64,000 nt of DNA from Pyrodictiaceae archaeon (GCA_027036135.1 JALVSY010000007.1:128880-192879); one strand, 5' to 3'; positions 16,768 through 25,422 are shown, counted from the first letter of the stretch. The notes: generated by a model from the letters alone, not told the origin. A program made the numbers and translations.

Positions 16768-18657
16768 GTGGTGTCTTGCTTGGCTTGTCCTGTTAATCCT
16801 CTTGTTGCTGGGCCTGGTTGTCGCTATGCGCTTATGGGTAATGAGGCTATTGCCCGGGGTGTTGTTGAGGCTGGGGCTAGTGTTGTGACGGGGTATCCGG
16901 GTACTCCTAGCTCTGAGGTTATTGAGACTCTTCAGCGTCTTGGCAAGGAGCTGGGGATTTATGCTGAGTGGGCTGTTAATGAGCGTGTTGCGTTCGAGAT
17001 AGCTTATGGCGCTGCTATTGCTGGGGCCCGGTCAATGGCTACTATGAAGGCTCCTGGGCTCAACGTTGCCGCGGACCCAGTGGTGTCTGCCGCTTATGGC
17101 GGTGTTGATGGCGGGCTCGTGGTCCTTGTCGCTGATGACCCTGGGCCTCATACTACTCAGACCGAGCAGGATAGTAGGTGGTTTGCCCACGTAGCTAAAC
17201 TGCCTATGATTACTCCCTCGTCGCCGCAGGAGGCGAAGGACTTCACTGTTAAGGGGTTCTTGCTAAGCGAGGCCCTAGGGCTACCAGTACTCCTCCGAAC
17301 CACTACCAGGGTTAATCACGCGGTCGGCGAGGTCGTGACGGGGGAGCGCTCTGAGCCGCGCTGGGCCCGGGGGTTCAGGAAGCAGGTTGAGCGCTTCGTG
17401 AGGGCCGGGATGTCGTGGAACCTTGAGAGGCATCGCTGGCTTAACAGGCAACTAGCTAGGGCAGAGCTTGTTGCCGAGGAGCTTGGGCTTAACCGCGTAG
17501 AGGGAAGCGGGGAGCTATGTGTCGTCACCGAGGGCTCCGCGTACAACTATGTTGTCGAGGCGCTGAGGGAGCTGGGCCTAGGGGCCCGTGTTGTTAAGCT
17601 TGAGTTGCTCCACCCGTTCCCGAGGAGCTTCGTCTCCAGGGCTCTAGCTGGCTGCGAGAGAGTAGTTGTTGTCGAGGAGCTCGACCCCTACGTAGAGACC
17701 ATGGTTAAGAAACTGGTAGCCGAGGAGGAGAGACTGCACGGCCTAACCGTGCTGGGCAAGGACGAGGACCTAATGCCATTGGAGGGCGAGCTGGGCCCAG
17801 GCCTCGTGAAAAACGCGCTAGCAAGAGCCGCTGGCCTAGAGTACAAGCACCAGGAGATTGAGGCGCCTAGGGCTCCTCCTAGGCCGCCACCCCTCTGCCC
17901 CGGGTGCCCCCATCGCGGCACCTACCTGGGTATATTGATTGGTATTAGCCGGGCTGGATATCGCCGCGACGAGGTACCCGTGTTCGGCGATATTGGCTGC
18001 TATGCTCTGAGCGTAGGGGAGCCACTGAGGGCTATCTGGACTGAGCACAGCATGGGCGCTAGTATCTCGATGGCTGTGGGGCTCAAGCTAGCTGGGTTCA
18101 GAAACCCTGTTATAGCTACCATCGGTGACTCCACTTTCTTCCATGCCGGGGTTCAGCCACTAATAGAGGCTGTCCATAAGCGCGTCGATATCTTGGTTGT
18201 TGTCCTCGATAACCAGGTAGTGGCTATGACTGGGCACCAGTCCACGCCAGCGTGGCCCCAGACAGAGACTGGCAGGGAGACTAGGCCGGTGAGCCTCGAG
18301 GAGGTTATCCGCTCGATCGGCGTTGATAACTTGGTGATAGTTGACCCCGAGAACGTTGACGAGGTAGCAGACACGGTCGCTAAGCTGCTCAGAGCCCCGG
18401 GCGTAAACGTGATCATTGCTAGGAGGCCCTGCGCGCTACTAGACGCTAGGCTTAACGGGGTTAGGCGCCGCTACCGCGTGGTCGAGGAAAAGTGCACAGG
18501 GTGTAATGCCTGCATAGCTGCTACTGGGTGCCCAGCGCTCTACCGAGCAGAGAACGGCAAGGTAGCGATAATGGAGGCTGATTGCCTCGGGTGTGGTATC
18601 TGTACCCGCTTCTGCCCATACAACGCGATAGTCCCCGTGGAGGAGGATAAGCAATGA
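16768..18657 (+). CDS. iorA: Indolepyruvate:ferredoxin oxidoreductase, alpha subunit
   Basis: The 629-residue protein is the large subunit of the enzyme that oxidatively decarboxylates aryl-pyruvates from aromatic amino acids to aryl-acetyl-CoA, reducing ferredoxin. The N-terminal pyruvate-binding domain has GYPGTPSSEV. The thiamine diphosphate domain has GDIGCYAL, GDSTFFHAG and VLDNQVVAMTGHQ. The C-terminus has two [4Fe-4S] motifs, CTGCNACIAATGCP and CLGCGICTRFCP. Length and motifs are normal for archaeal IorA. GTG start is likely. It overlaps iorB by four bases (ATGA), so the two subunits are translated together. It indicates amino-acid fermentation. Confidence 0.96.
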   Translation: MVSCLACPVNPLVAGPGCRYALMGNEAIARGVVEAGASVVTGYPGTPSSEVIETLQRLGKELGIYAEWAVNERVAFEIAYGAAIAGARSMATMKAPGLNVAADPVVSAAYGGVDGGLVVLVADDPGPHTTQTEQDSRWFAHVAKLPMITPSSPQEAKDFTVKGFLLSEALGLPVLLRTTTRVNHAVGEVVTGERSEPRWARGFRKQVERFVRAGMSWNLERHRWLNRQLARAELVAEELGLNRVEGSGELCVVTEGSAYNYVVEALRELGLGARVVKLELLHPFPRSFVSRALAGCERVVVVEELDPYVETMVKKLVAEEERLHGLTVLGKDEDLMPLEGELGPGLVKNALARAAGLEYKHQEIEAPRAPPRPPPLCPGCPHRGTYLGILIGISRAGYRRDEVPVFGDIGCYALSVGEPLRAIWTEHSMGASISMAVGLKLAGFRNPVIATIGDSTFFHAGVQPLIEAVHKRVDILVVVLDNQVVAMTGHQSTPAWPQTETGRETRPVSLEEVIRSIGVDNLVIVDPENVDEVADTVAKLLRAPGVNVIIARRPCALLDARLNGVRRRYRVVEEKCTGCNACIAATGCPALYRAENGKVAIMEADCLGCGICTRFCPYNAIVPVEEDKQ

Positions 18658-19307
18658 ACCGTGTCATTAACATCCTCGTTGCCTCGGTTGGGGGCCAGGG
18701 AGGCCTAACACTCTCCAGAGTAATAGCAGCAGCCGCCGTCATGGCAGGCTACAGTGTGAGAACCGGGGAGACGCTGGGAATGGCGCAGCGCTTCGGCTCA
18801 GTAAAGAGCTACATAAGAATAGGCGTGGATACACCGGTATACTCCCCGATATTCGAGCCAGGAGAAGCAGACATCCTAGTAGGAATGGAGGTTACAGAGG
18901 CCTACCGTAACCACCACTACCTAAGACCCATGGGACTAGCAGTGCTGAGCACCGAGGAGAAGCCGCCAATAAGCGTCTCACTAGGCAAAGCAGAGCCAGT
19001 AACCATGGAGAAGCTCATAGAGGCCCTGGAGAGCCACGGGGCAGAAATCATCATAATCGATGCACCACGACTAGCTAGAGAAGCAGGCAACCCTAGGGCA
19101 GCGAACATGGTCCTACTAGGAGCAATGAACACCGCGAAGAAAATCCTACCAGACAACGCTGTAGAGGAAGCGATAAAGGCCATACTGGGAGGCAAACGCG
19201 CAGAAACCTCGATCAAGGCCTACTACCTAGGCAAGGAATACACAGAGAAACACAAACCAAGCAAAGAACATAAAGAGGACAAAACACATGCATCTGAACA
19301 AACGTAG
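18654..19307 (+). CDS. iorB: Indolepyruvate:ferredoxin oxidoreductase, beta subunit
   Basis: The 217-residue protein is the gamma-type domain subunit of IorAB. The diagnostic N-terminus has VGGQGGLTLSRVIAAAA, then GETLGMAQRFGSVKSY. It completes the 2-oxoacid oxidoreductase active site with IorA. The ATG overlaps the iorA stop. The last 25 residues are Lys/Glu/His-rich and probably disordered, a slightly long tail for the family. The cytoplasmic complex passes electrons to ferredoxin. Confidence 0.95.
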   Translation: MNRVINILVASVGGQGGLTLSRVIAAAAVMAGYSVRTGETLGMAQRFGSVKSYIRIGVDTPVYSPIFEPGEADILVGMEVTEAYRNHHYLRPMGLAVLSTEEKPPISVSLGKAEPVTMEKLIEALESHGAEIIIIDAPRLAREAGNPRAANMVLLGAMNTAKKILPDNAVEEAIKAILGGKRAETSIKAYYLGKEYTEKHKPSKEHKEDKTHASEQT

Positions 19308-19344
19308 TTTCGTTCTTTTCCCTTTTCTCTATTCACCTATCCTA

Positions 19345-19560
19345 TACAGCGCCGGGAGCGTAAGCCTTAGCTAGAACCCCCGTAACATAGACTATACTGG
19401 GGTGTCCCGCCCGGCGCCCCAGAGGTCCCCGGCGGCAGTCATATGCGCACCCGACTCCTCATAAATCAGAGAGACGCTTGCCTACCATCCCGCCGCGGGT
19501 CATGCCCCTGGGGCGCCGGGTCTCGGGCCCCCACAAGCTTCTAGGAGAGGCATTACGTGA
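19345..19560. ncRNA. Candidate structured RNA in a 404-base gene-free stretch
   Basis: Between iorB and the binding-protein gene no reading frame is convincing, but the sequence folds strongly. CCCGGCGCCCCAG (19410-19422) and CTGGGGCGCCGGG (19508-19520) are perfect 13-base reverse complements. Inside them GGCGG (19431-19435) pairs with CCGCC (19490-19494) and extends with one mismatch. Outside, GGGG..CCC pairs with GGG..CCCC. This gives one long rod with small internal loops and an apical domain of about 55 bases. Rod-like shape recalls SRP 7S RNA, but I could not find its helix 8 signature. Nor could I complete the RNase P core. Strand is unknown. Structure is seen; RNA identity is inference. 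Confidence 0.4.
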
Positions 19561-19711
19561 TAAGGCCTCAGCTTTTCCTCGGAGGAAAGGAATCTCCTCT
19601 CTTGCCTGCCAGTCCTTCGTGACTGTCTAGGATTATAGTGCTTCGCCACACGTTTTAGTGCCCCCTTTATGCCTACTGTAGTATCGAAGAAGGAGCTTAG
19701 GAGGTACCCTT

Positions 19712-20491
19712 GTGTTGCGTATTGTTAGTCTCGCGCCCGCTATTACTGAGACTCTTGTGCTCCTCGGAGCCGGTGACGAGTTGGTCGGTGTCTCTGTTTA
19801 TTGCAGGGACTATGCCCCGGGCAAGCCCGTTGTCGGTACCTATATCTCGGTTATTTGGAGGAGACTCGAGCAGGCCCGGCCCGATATCGTCTTGTTGCAG
19901 GATTATGTGCAGCGAGGCCTCTACGAGGAGCTGAGGAGACAGGGCTACCGGGCCTATATTCTCCCGCTCCCAAGCAGCCTCCACGGCGTGGCAGAGAATG
20001 TTGCAGCTGTTGGAGCCGTTACTGGGAGAAGGCTGGAGGGCCTCGTGCTTGCAGAGAAGCTTGAGGACGAGATAACCCAGCTCGGGGAGACAAAGCCGGA
20101 GAAAACTATGAGGGTTTATGCCGAGTACATCTGGCCCGACTACACCACGCGCATGAGCCCCGGGGCACTGAGCTTCGCTGACCATGCTCTCCGCTTGGCG
20201 GGCGCGGAGAACATCTACGCAGGGGAGCCACGAGCCTTTGTCGAGCCACGGCCAGAGGACGTCATCGCAGCCGAGCCAGAGGCCGTGATAGTCTCGGCCG
20301 AGAAGCTCATGAATCTAACCAAGGAGAAGTACCTAGAGAAGACCCCCTGGATAAGAAGACTAAGAGCCATAGAGGAGGACAAGCTAATAATGCTGAGAGG
20401 CGGGCCCGGCCAAGACCTAGCACACCCAGGGCCCTCGATAATCGAGACCACTAAGAAACTAAGAACACTCCTAAAGAAATACAGAACATAA
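19712..20491 (+). CDS. BtuF/FecB-like substrate-binding protein without a signal peptide
   Basis: The 259-residue protein has the helical-backbone binding-protein fold of cobalamin/siderophore ABC systems: IVSLAPAITETLVLLGAGD at the start, VGTYISV, PDIVLLQ and late AEPEAVIVSAE. The pattern matches BtuF-type proteins for vitamin B12 or related corrinoids. Unusually the protein starts directly at the mature domain (GTG start after TAGGAGGT). There is no signal peptide or lipobox, and no permease or ATPase gene is adjacent. It may be a cytoplasmic member or bind a ligand inside the cell. Corrinoid context is suggested by cobN at 34 kb, but this is not linked directly. Confidence 0.75.
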   Translation: MLRIVSLAPAITETLVLLGAGDELVGVSVYCRDYAPGKPVVGTYISVIWRRLEQARPDIVLLQDYVQRGLYEELRRQGYRAYILPLPSSLHGVAENVAAVGAVTGRRLEGLVLAEKLEDEITQLGETKPEKTMRVYAEYIWPDYTTRMSPGALSFADHALRLAGAENIYAGEPRAFVEPRPEDVIAAEPEAVIVSAEKLMNLTKEKYLEKTPWIRRLRAIEEDKLIMLRGGPGQDLAHPGPSIIETTKKLRTLLKKYRT

Positions 20492-20582
20492 AAACGAGGC
20501 ATAATTAACGAGAAACAGCATTGATTGAAAAGAAGCCGAGCAGGATTGCAGCCTATCTGAGTTATCATAAGGGTACCATACC

Positions 20583-21046
20583 TTACCGTATAACTCTCAG
20601 CCCTAGGCCCGAAGCAACGTAACCCAGGCCCCGATCACCAGTAATTATTGGAGCCCTGTAACGCATAGCTGTCACAATTATTGTTGAATCTACTAGGCTT
20701 AGCCTCCTAGCTCGTAGCAATGGACGCTAGAGGCGCGTAGCAATTCATCCCCTCTATGCTTTATATCTGGGCCGACTCAACCCAGTCGTTCAAGCTAAGC
20801 TCTATTACAACAGTAAAATATCTCGTAAGGAACGTTAAGACCTCCTCTATGCTCTCAGGTATACGGCCACGCAGCCAGTGCACAACATACTAATATAAAC
20901 AACTGTTGCCGGAATAAGACCTCTTACCCTGCACGTCTAATTCCCTGTAAGAGCCTTGCTGCATCCGCGCCCAGCTCTCCATAAGCCATTGCAAGAAGCG
21001 CATACGTATCTACTACTACTTTGTGCGGCTCCTCCTCGCCCGCCAC
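20583..21046 (-). pseudogene. Decayed VapC PIN-domain toxin
   Basis: No continuous frame exists here, but pieces of a PIN toxin can be read in order on the minus strand. A GTG at 21046 gives AGEEEPHKVVVDTYALLAMA and AARLLQGIRRAG. After a shift comes GLIPATVVY, then in another frame HWLRGRIPESIEEVLTFL, and finally ARRLSLVDSTIIVTAMRYRA with IITGDRGLGYVASGLGL to TAA 20583. First Asp, third Asp and ITGD motifs are recognisable. Several frameshifts separate them, so no toxin can be made. It is closest in pattern to the intact toxin at 6810-7265. It fills most of an otherwise empty 0.7 kb. Confidence 0.7.
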
Positions 21047-21258
21047 TCGTTCTCCTCCTCATCAAGCTCTCTTTCAGCCTCCTTGGCCGAGCCTTTGCAA
21101 CAACCCCGGACCTTGTCCCAGAGATCAGGCGGGCGAAGAACTATCTCGCGACTCCTCACCTCTAGCTCCAAGAGAGTACCTCAGCAATACCGAGGGACTC
21201 TCACACTCTTAGGCAGAACTATCGTTCCCATTCGTCCAATTCTTATAGTCAGGCTCAT
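21016..21258 (-). pseudogene. Decayed AbrB-type VapB antitoxin
   Basis: An ATG at 21258 (minus strand) starts MSLTIRIGRMGTIVLPKSVR, an AbrB-fold N-terminus, but the frame ends after a shift. The next frame reads ESLGIAE. A further shift gives LELEVRSREIVLRPPDLWDK and an acidic C-terminus ending at TAG 21016-21018. Two one-base changes would restore the protein. The gene overlaps the decayed toxin by about 30 bases, the usual vapBC layout. Both members are therefore dead together. Confidence 0.7.
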
Positions 21259-21348
21259 AAATTAGACCCACTAGTTAGTCTAAGTCACTGCTCCTATTTT
21301 AGGTTCCATTTCCCGGTCTCTTAACAGCTAGTCCTGCACTCATTCTTT

Positions 21349-21480
21349 TCACTGTCCCGGCCTAACAGAGACCGAGAACCAAGCGCATAATAACATAGCA
21401 ACGCCAACCATTATGAGCACTAACAGAGCCCCAGGCAGCAATAGTGCTCGAGCCACACTAGTAGTAAGCAATTTATCCAC
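21349..21480 (-). CDS. Possible leaderless single-helix membrane peptide (43 aa)
   Basis: A short minus-strand ORF begins at GTG 21480 and encodes one hydrophobic helix (about residues 12-38: ALLLPGALLVLIMVGVAML) with a short polar head and tail. A TATA-like TTATAATT lies about 28 bases before the GTG, so transcription could begin at the start codon. It is divergent from the secreted transglutaminase gene, whose own TATA-like TTAAATATA lies nearby. No family is recognised. It is listed because promoter and hydrophobic pattern agree. Confidence 0.3.
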   Translation of the reverse strand: MDKLLTTSVARALLLPGALLVLIMVGVAMLLCAWFSVSVRPGQ

Positions 21481-21580
21481 TGCCCTAGAACCCTTAAGAG
21501 TACAAATTATAACAAGTGAGGGGATTAAATATACCGGCTACAGTGTCCGGGCACCTAGCAGGTATACTCTGCACTAGCTC

Positions 21581-23602
21581 ATGGAGGCCGAGAGAGCTTT
21601 GGGCAAAGCGGCTTTAGCGGTCCTAGTCATAGTTGCTTTCATAGCGGGGCTACTAGTCTCAGAGGCCCCGATCATAGGCAAGGAGGCTAAACGGGTACTC
21701 TCGGGCCTAGGGCTCTTAGAGACGACGCGGCCAGAAACAATAACCGTTACGAGGGAAAACACGGTAGCAGTAACCCTTACCGCGACAAAGACCGTGACAA
21801 AAACAGTAGAGAAAACCGTGACTGCGACGAGAAGCCTAGTGACCACTATAAAGGAGACCATTACAAAAACAGTTACAAGTACCACGACAAGGACAATAAC
21901 AGTAACAAAGACAACCACCCAGCCAGTAACGATGCCGCTGACGCAGACCAGTCCCGCGCCAAGAACCATGCTGAGCCAAGGAGTCCGGAAAGGGCTAGAG
22001 AGGCTAATCGAGGGCCCCTCGCCACCAGTGCCCGGGAGCCCAGCCTACACGTATGGGGGGCTAAGGCTCTACGCCGGGAAATACCTCGCGGTTAGGAGAC
22101 CGAGGTACCCCGGCTACTATGTCGCAACAATATACGTTGAGAGCCATGGGGCTACTCGCTACCTTGTGCCCTGCTGCCTAAACACGAGCGAGATGCTACC
22201 CCCGAGCCTCCTACTAGCCAACAGTACTTCCTTCACAGAGTACTATAGCGCAAGGAGCCTCTACTCATTCCTCGGGCCCGGGCCCCACACCATAGACGTG
22301 CCCATAGATAGTGGACACGCAGTCGAGTGCAAGCTATGGATAACAAACAGCAATGTCGCGCTGAGTGGTTGCAAGCCAGTAATGGTACATGTTAGCGGGC
22401 CCAGGCTGAACGGGTACCCCTCCCTCCTAGACGCTGTGCTCGAGTCCTACAACGAGACAGTGTTCGAGAAGCTGAGAAACATAGTGTACGGTGGCAAGCC
22501 GCCCAGCGACCTCGCTGAGGCTGCTTGGACAGCACTGAGCTGGGTGAGTAAGCACATCAGCTACGACTATGCGAAGGAGAGGGAGAGGAGCCCCGCTGTC
22601 TACTCGCCGCTACAGCTCCTAGAGAAAGGCAAAGGTGTCTGCGGCGACTACGCCGTATTCCTCGCCGCAGCGCTGCTAGCAGCGGGGGCGAAGACCGCCT
22701 ACGTGATAGCTATTAGCCTGAAACCAATCCCCCACGCTGTCGCCGCGATAAGCCTTAACCACACAATGTTCATCCTCGACCAGCACCTGCCCCCGATAGA
22801 GGCCGGGGACTACGCAGAGTACCTCCTAGGAAACAGGACAATACATGTCTACGTAATCAAGGCGACGTGGACGAGTAGCGGCGTAGCAGTAAAGGCGTAC
22901 CCAGCGAAGCTGAGCCCAGGGCTAGACACCTACCCATGGGACAGGATACCCGTGGAGACCGTGGAGGAAGCAATAAGCCTAATAAGCAGGGATACTGGGG
23001 CAAAGCCAGCCAAGGAGCTAGAAACAGTCATCGAGACCGGGAACGTCTACACCTATGTAGACCGCTACCTAGAGCCCCTAGCAGGGATAACCGGGCACCC
23101 CGTGCCAATAGGGCTCCTCTACAGCCCAGTGTTCGACAAGGAGTGGGCCAAGACAATAGCCGCTACCGGGGAACAAATACTGAGACAATACTACCCCCAG
23201 GCACTAGGACAGGGCTCCTTCTGGCTCACCTTGAACCAGACAATGGAGGAGACAAGGATAGAGCTATACGCGGTCCCGTTCCCCGAGCCAAGGATAACCA
23301 TAACCCGGGAAGGAGACAACCTAATAATAACGATAGAGGCATGGCAAAGAGTCACAGAGACCAGTATCCAGCTCATAATATACAATAGCGACAAGACAGT
23401 ATGCGCCGCAATAGCTCCACAGGGCTACACCTATCCAGGCACCACGACAATAACCGCGACAAAGTGGACAACAAGGCAAAACACCGTAACAATAACACTG
23501 GATAAGACCAGGCTCCTAGAAGCTACGAGCCAGTGCACAAGCCCAGTACTAGACATATGGATGAACAAAGCAATAATATACTCACTAAGAATAAAACCAT
23601 AA
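21581..23602 (+). CDS. Surface-anchored transglutaminase-like protein with a Thr-rich stalk
   Basis: The 673-residue protein has an N-terminal membrane anchor (about 8-26: AALAVLVIVAFIAGLLV). A Thr/Val repeat stalk at about 50-120 is full of TVT, TKT and TTT units. A globular region follows, with a transglutaminase-like core near 340-420: GKGVCGDYAVFLAAALLAAG (Cys), IPHAVAAIS (His) and FILDQHLPP (Asp), the Cys-His-Asp triad. A beta-rich C-terminal domain closes it. Such proteins are often proteases or cross-linking enzymes outside the cell; the reaction here is unknown. Several N-x-S/T sequons fit an extracellular place. A second protein with the same plan is at 32945-34213. A TATA-like TTAAATATA sits about 50 bases upstream. 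Confidence 0.82.
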   Translation: MEAERALGKAALAVLVIVAFIAGLLVSEAPIIGKEAKRVLSGLGLLETTRPETITVTRENTVAVTLTATKTVTKTVEKTVTATRSLVTTIKETITKTVTSTTTRTITVTKTTTQPVTMPLTQTSPAPRTMLSQGVRKGLERLIEGPSPPVPGSPAYTYGGLRLYAGKYLAVRRPRYPGYYVATIYVESHGATRYLVPCCLNTSEMLPPSLLLANSTSFTEYYSARSLYSFLGPGPHTIDVPIDSGHAVECKLWITNSNVALSGCKPVMVHVSGPRLNGYPSLLDAVLESYNETVFEKLRNIVYGGKPPSDLAEAAWTALSWVSKHISYDYAKERERSPAVYSPLQLLEKGKGVCGDYAVFLAAALLAAGAKTAYVIAISLKPIPHAVAAISLNHTMFILDQHLPPIEAGDYAEYLLGNRTIHVYVIKATWTSSGVAVKAYPAKLSPGLDTYPWDRIPVETVEEAISLISRDTGAKPAKELETVIETGNVYTYVDRYLEPLAGITGHPVPIGLLYSPVFDKEWAKTIAATGEQILRQYYPQALGQGSFWLTLNQTMEETRIELYAVPFPEPRITITREGDNLIITIEAWQRVTETSIQLIIYNSDKTVCAAIAPQGYTYPGTTTITATKWTTRQNTVTITLDKTRLLEATSQCTSPVLDIWMNKAIIYSLRIKP

Positions 23603-23696
23603 GAAGCAAAGAAACCGGCTCTTCGCGCCCCTCGCCGAGAAGAGACCATCAACTATGCTTGGGAACAGACTTAGGGCAATGCTTCTTGCCAAGGAA

Positions 23697-23912
23697 CTAG
23701 GCTAATCTGTTCCCCTCCCTGTTCTCCGGGACTAGCTGTCTTAGTTTTCTTAGTGCTTCTTCCCTGCTTATCTCGCCCATTATCCAGGCCGTGTAGGTCT
23801 CTGCTGCTTCCTCGCCCCTACCCTCCAGGTAGGCTCTATATGCTAGCCTAGCTATCTCGTCTAGCTCCTGTTGTCTCTTTCTAGCCCTTCTTAGTAGCAG
23901 AGCGGTGTCCAA
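23697..23912 (-). CDS. Small helical partner of a PIN-like gene (putative antitoxin)
   Basis: The 71-residue protein is all-helical and charged: RRARKRQQELDEIARLAYRA, then a short turn, then GEISREEALRKLRQLV. It starts inside the PIN-like gene, overlapping it by 32 bases, so the two are translationally coupled. A homologue occupies the same place after the decayed PIN gene at 32291-32780: both share ELxRAYLxA, EEA, GEI and EEALxxLRxL. In ordinary vapBC loci the antitoxin comes first; here the small gene comes second. Antitoxin role is inferred from size, coupling and recurrence. No DNA-binding fold is evident. Confidence 0.6.
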   Translation of the reverse strand: MDTALLLRRARKRQQELDEIARLAYRAYLEGRGEEAAETYTAWIMGEISREEALRKLRQLVPENREGNRLA

Positions 23913-24384
23913 TCCTCAACCCTCGTGTACACACAGCATACTCCCAGCCTAATAGCTCTCCTACAAGCCGCCAAGTCCCCGTAACAAGGTCGGCTCCTAT
24001 CTCCTTGGCTAATAGGGCGTAAATAGTGTCATGAACCGTGTTAATGGATACACTCGAGGGGTCAACCCCTAGGGATTTGAGAGCATCTAGGGCTCTTAGA
24101 AAGAGTGCCTTGAACCTATCCCTTGTGAGGGATAGGAGCTTTATCTCGTAGTCTTCGATTGTTCTCCTAAGCTCTCTGCGCAGAACCTGGCGCTCCCTAG
24201 GATCCTCTACCCGTGCCTCAAGCTCGTAGAACACTAGGCGTGAAGCACATAACAAACCCTTGTTACGCACAGCGAACTCTTGAGCCCTCTTATCACCCCT
24301 AGCAAGGTCCACTACGAAATTAGTATTGACGAGATACCTACAACGCCTCGCTGGCATCTCTAGATACCACTCCTCTTTCTCCAA
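23881..24384 (-). CDS. PIN-like protein with altered first catalytic residue
   Basis: The product has up to 167 residues and PIN-domain layout. RYLVNTNFVVDLARG is the first strand, where most PIN proteins have DTN but this has NTN, replacing the first catalytic Asp. LVFYELEARV supplies the Glu. NTVHDTIYALLAKEIGADLV gives the third acidic residue. TGTWRLVGELL takes the place of the usual TxD. Both the first and last acidic positions are thus changed, so RNase activity may be lost. ATG 24384 or ATG 24354 could be the start. The downstream small helical gene overlaps it by 32 bases. Its closest relative here is the broken gene at 32291-32780, which keeps DTS. Confidence 0.65.
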   Translation of the reverse strand: MEKEEWYLEMPARRCRYLVNTNFVVDLARGDKRAQEFAVRNKGLLCASRLVFYELEARVEDPRERQVLRRELRRTIEDYEIKLLSLTRDRFKALFLRALDALKSLGVDPSSVSINTVHDTIYALLAKEIGADLVTGTWRLVGELLGWEYAVCTRGLRIGHRSATKKG

Positions 24385-24588
24385 GTGCTAACATAATTGC
24401 GAATTCATGGTAACAAGATAACCAGGCATGGTAGCTTATAGATGAGTGAGGCTAGCCAAGCCCCTAGCCTACATGTTAACCCAACCCTCAAGATTATCTC
24501 CTCCTATTAGAACCTTTAAGTAGCGGAGAGGGAATGTAGAGAAAAACAGTGCATAGAATGCTAGAATTCGCTAGTGGTGCGGTAAGCG

Positions 24589-25422
24589 ATGCATAGGTGT
24601 TTCCAGGAGGGCTTGGAGAAGCTGTTCCGAGGTCCCTTGGCTGAGGCCTTCATAGAGCTCGCGGAATCCATGTGGGAGCGTGGCCGGAGAGAAGCAGAGA
24701 ACATTGCCACAATGCTACAGCGCCACGGCGTGGGCCCCGGGGCTAGGCTTCTAGAGCTCGGGGCAGGTATTGGCCGGGTAGCAGGCCACCTAGCAGCAAT
24801 GGGCTACAGGGTACTAGGCATAGACTACTCGGAGAAATTCGTTGAGAAGGGGAGAGAAATACTAGCCGAGAAAGGCATCACCGGCGTCGAGCTATTGGTA
24901 GCGGATGCATACACTCTCGAGGATGTACCCGGGCTAGGAAGCTACGACGCAGCCTATACGACGTGGACAACCCTCCTCGGCTACAGCCCCAGCCCAGAGT
25001 GCGACAAACAACTCCTAGAGACACTACACCGGGCAATCAAGCCAGGAGGACTACTAGTAATAGCCAATACCGCTAGCTACGACCGAGCCGCCTTCACCCA
25101 GGGCCTCTGCGGCTGCCGAGGCCCATTCCTCACCATACTAGAGAACTACGCCCTCACAGAGCAACCAGTACTAGACCCCGAGACAAACACCCTTACAAAC
25201 ACATGGACAATATACCGGCTAGACGGCAAAAACCTCCTATACCTAGACGAGGCAACCTTCAAGCTAAGACTCTACACCCTCAAAGAACTAAAACAGCTAG
25301 CCGAGCAAACAGGCTGGAAACTAGAAGCAGCCTACCACGACCCACAACACGGAACAACATACAAGCCGGGAATAAGCAGCCTCAACACAGTACTAAGACG
25401 AGGGGATGGTATCCTAGGATAG
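24589..25422 (+). CDS. Class I SAM-dependent methyltransferase
   Basis: The 277-residue protein has a Rossmann methyltransferase domain: motif I LLELGAGIGRVAGHL (about 56-70), the acidic end of strand 2 in GIDYSEKFV, motif III VADAYTLED, motif IV YDAAYTTWTTLLGY and post-motif AIKPGGLLVIAN. Substrate specificity is not readable; a small-molecule methyltransferase is the nearest description. Length is usual. The start is ATG after GGTAAGCG. The gene is alone, downstream of the divergent PIN-like unit. The last third becomes polar and Thr-rich, with a TTYKPG segment. Confidence 0.85.
   Translation: MHRCFQEGLEKLFRGPLAEAFIELAESMWERGRREAENIATMLQRHGVGPGARLLELGAGIGRVAGHLAAMGYRVLGIDYSEKFVEKGREILAEKGITGVELLVADAYTLEDVPGLGSYDAAYTTWTTLLGYSPSPECDKQLLETLHRAIKPGGLLVIANTASYDRAAFTQGLCGCRGPFLTILENYALTEQPVLDPETNTLTNTWTIYRLDGKNLLYLDEATFKLRLYTLKELKQLAEQTGWKLEAAYHDPQHGTTYKPGISSLNTVLRRGDGILG

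Noticed and set aside
20956-21265. Three overlapping plus-strand ORFs in the 21-kb gap
   Set aside because: They are antisense to the decayed vapBC locus and have low-complexity Leu/Ser/Pro composition.
21574-21969. Minus-strand Val-rich ORF
   Set aside because: It is the antisense of the Thr-rich stalk of the transglutaminase protein; Val/Thr repeats produce this mirror frame.
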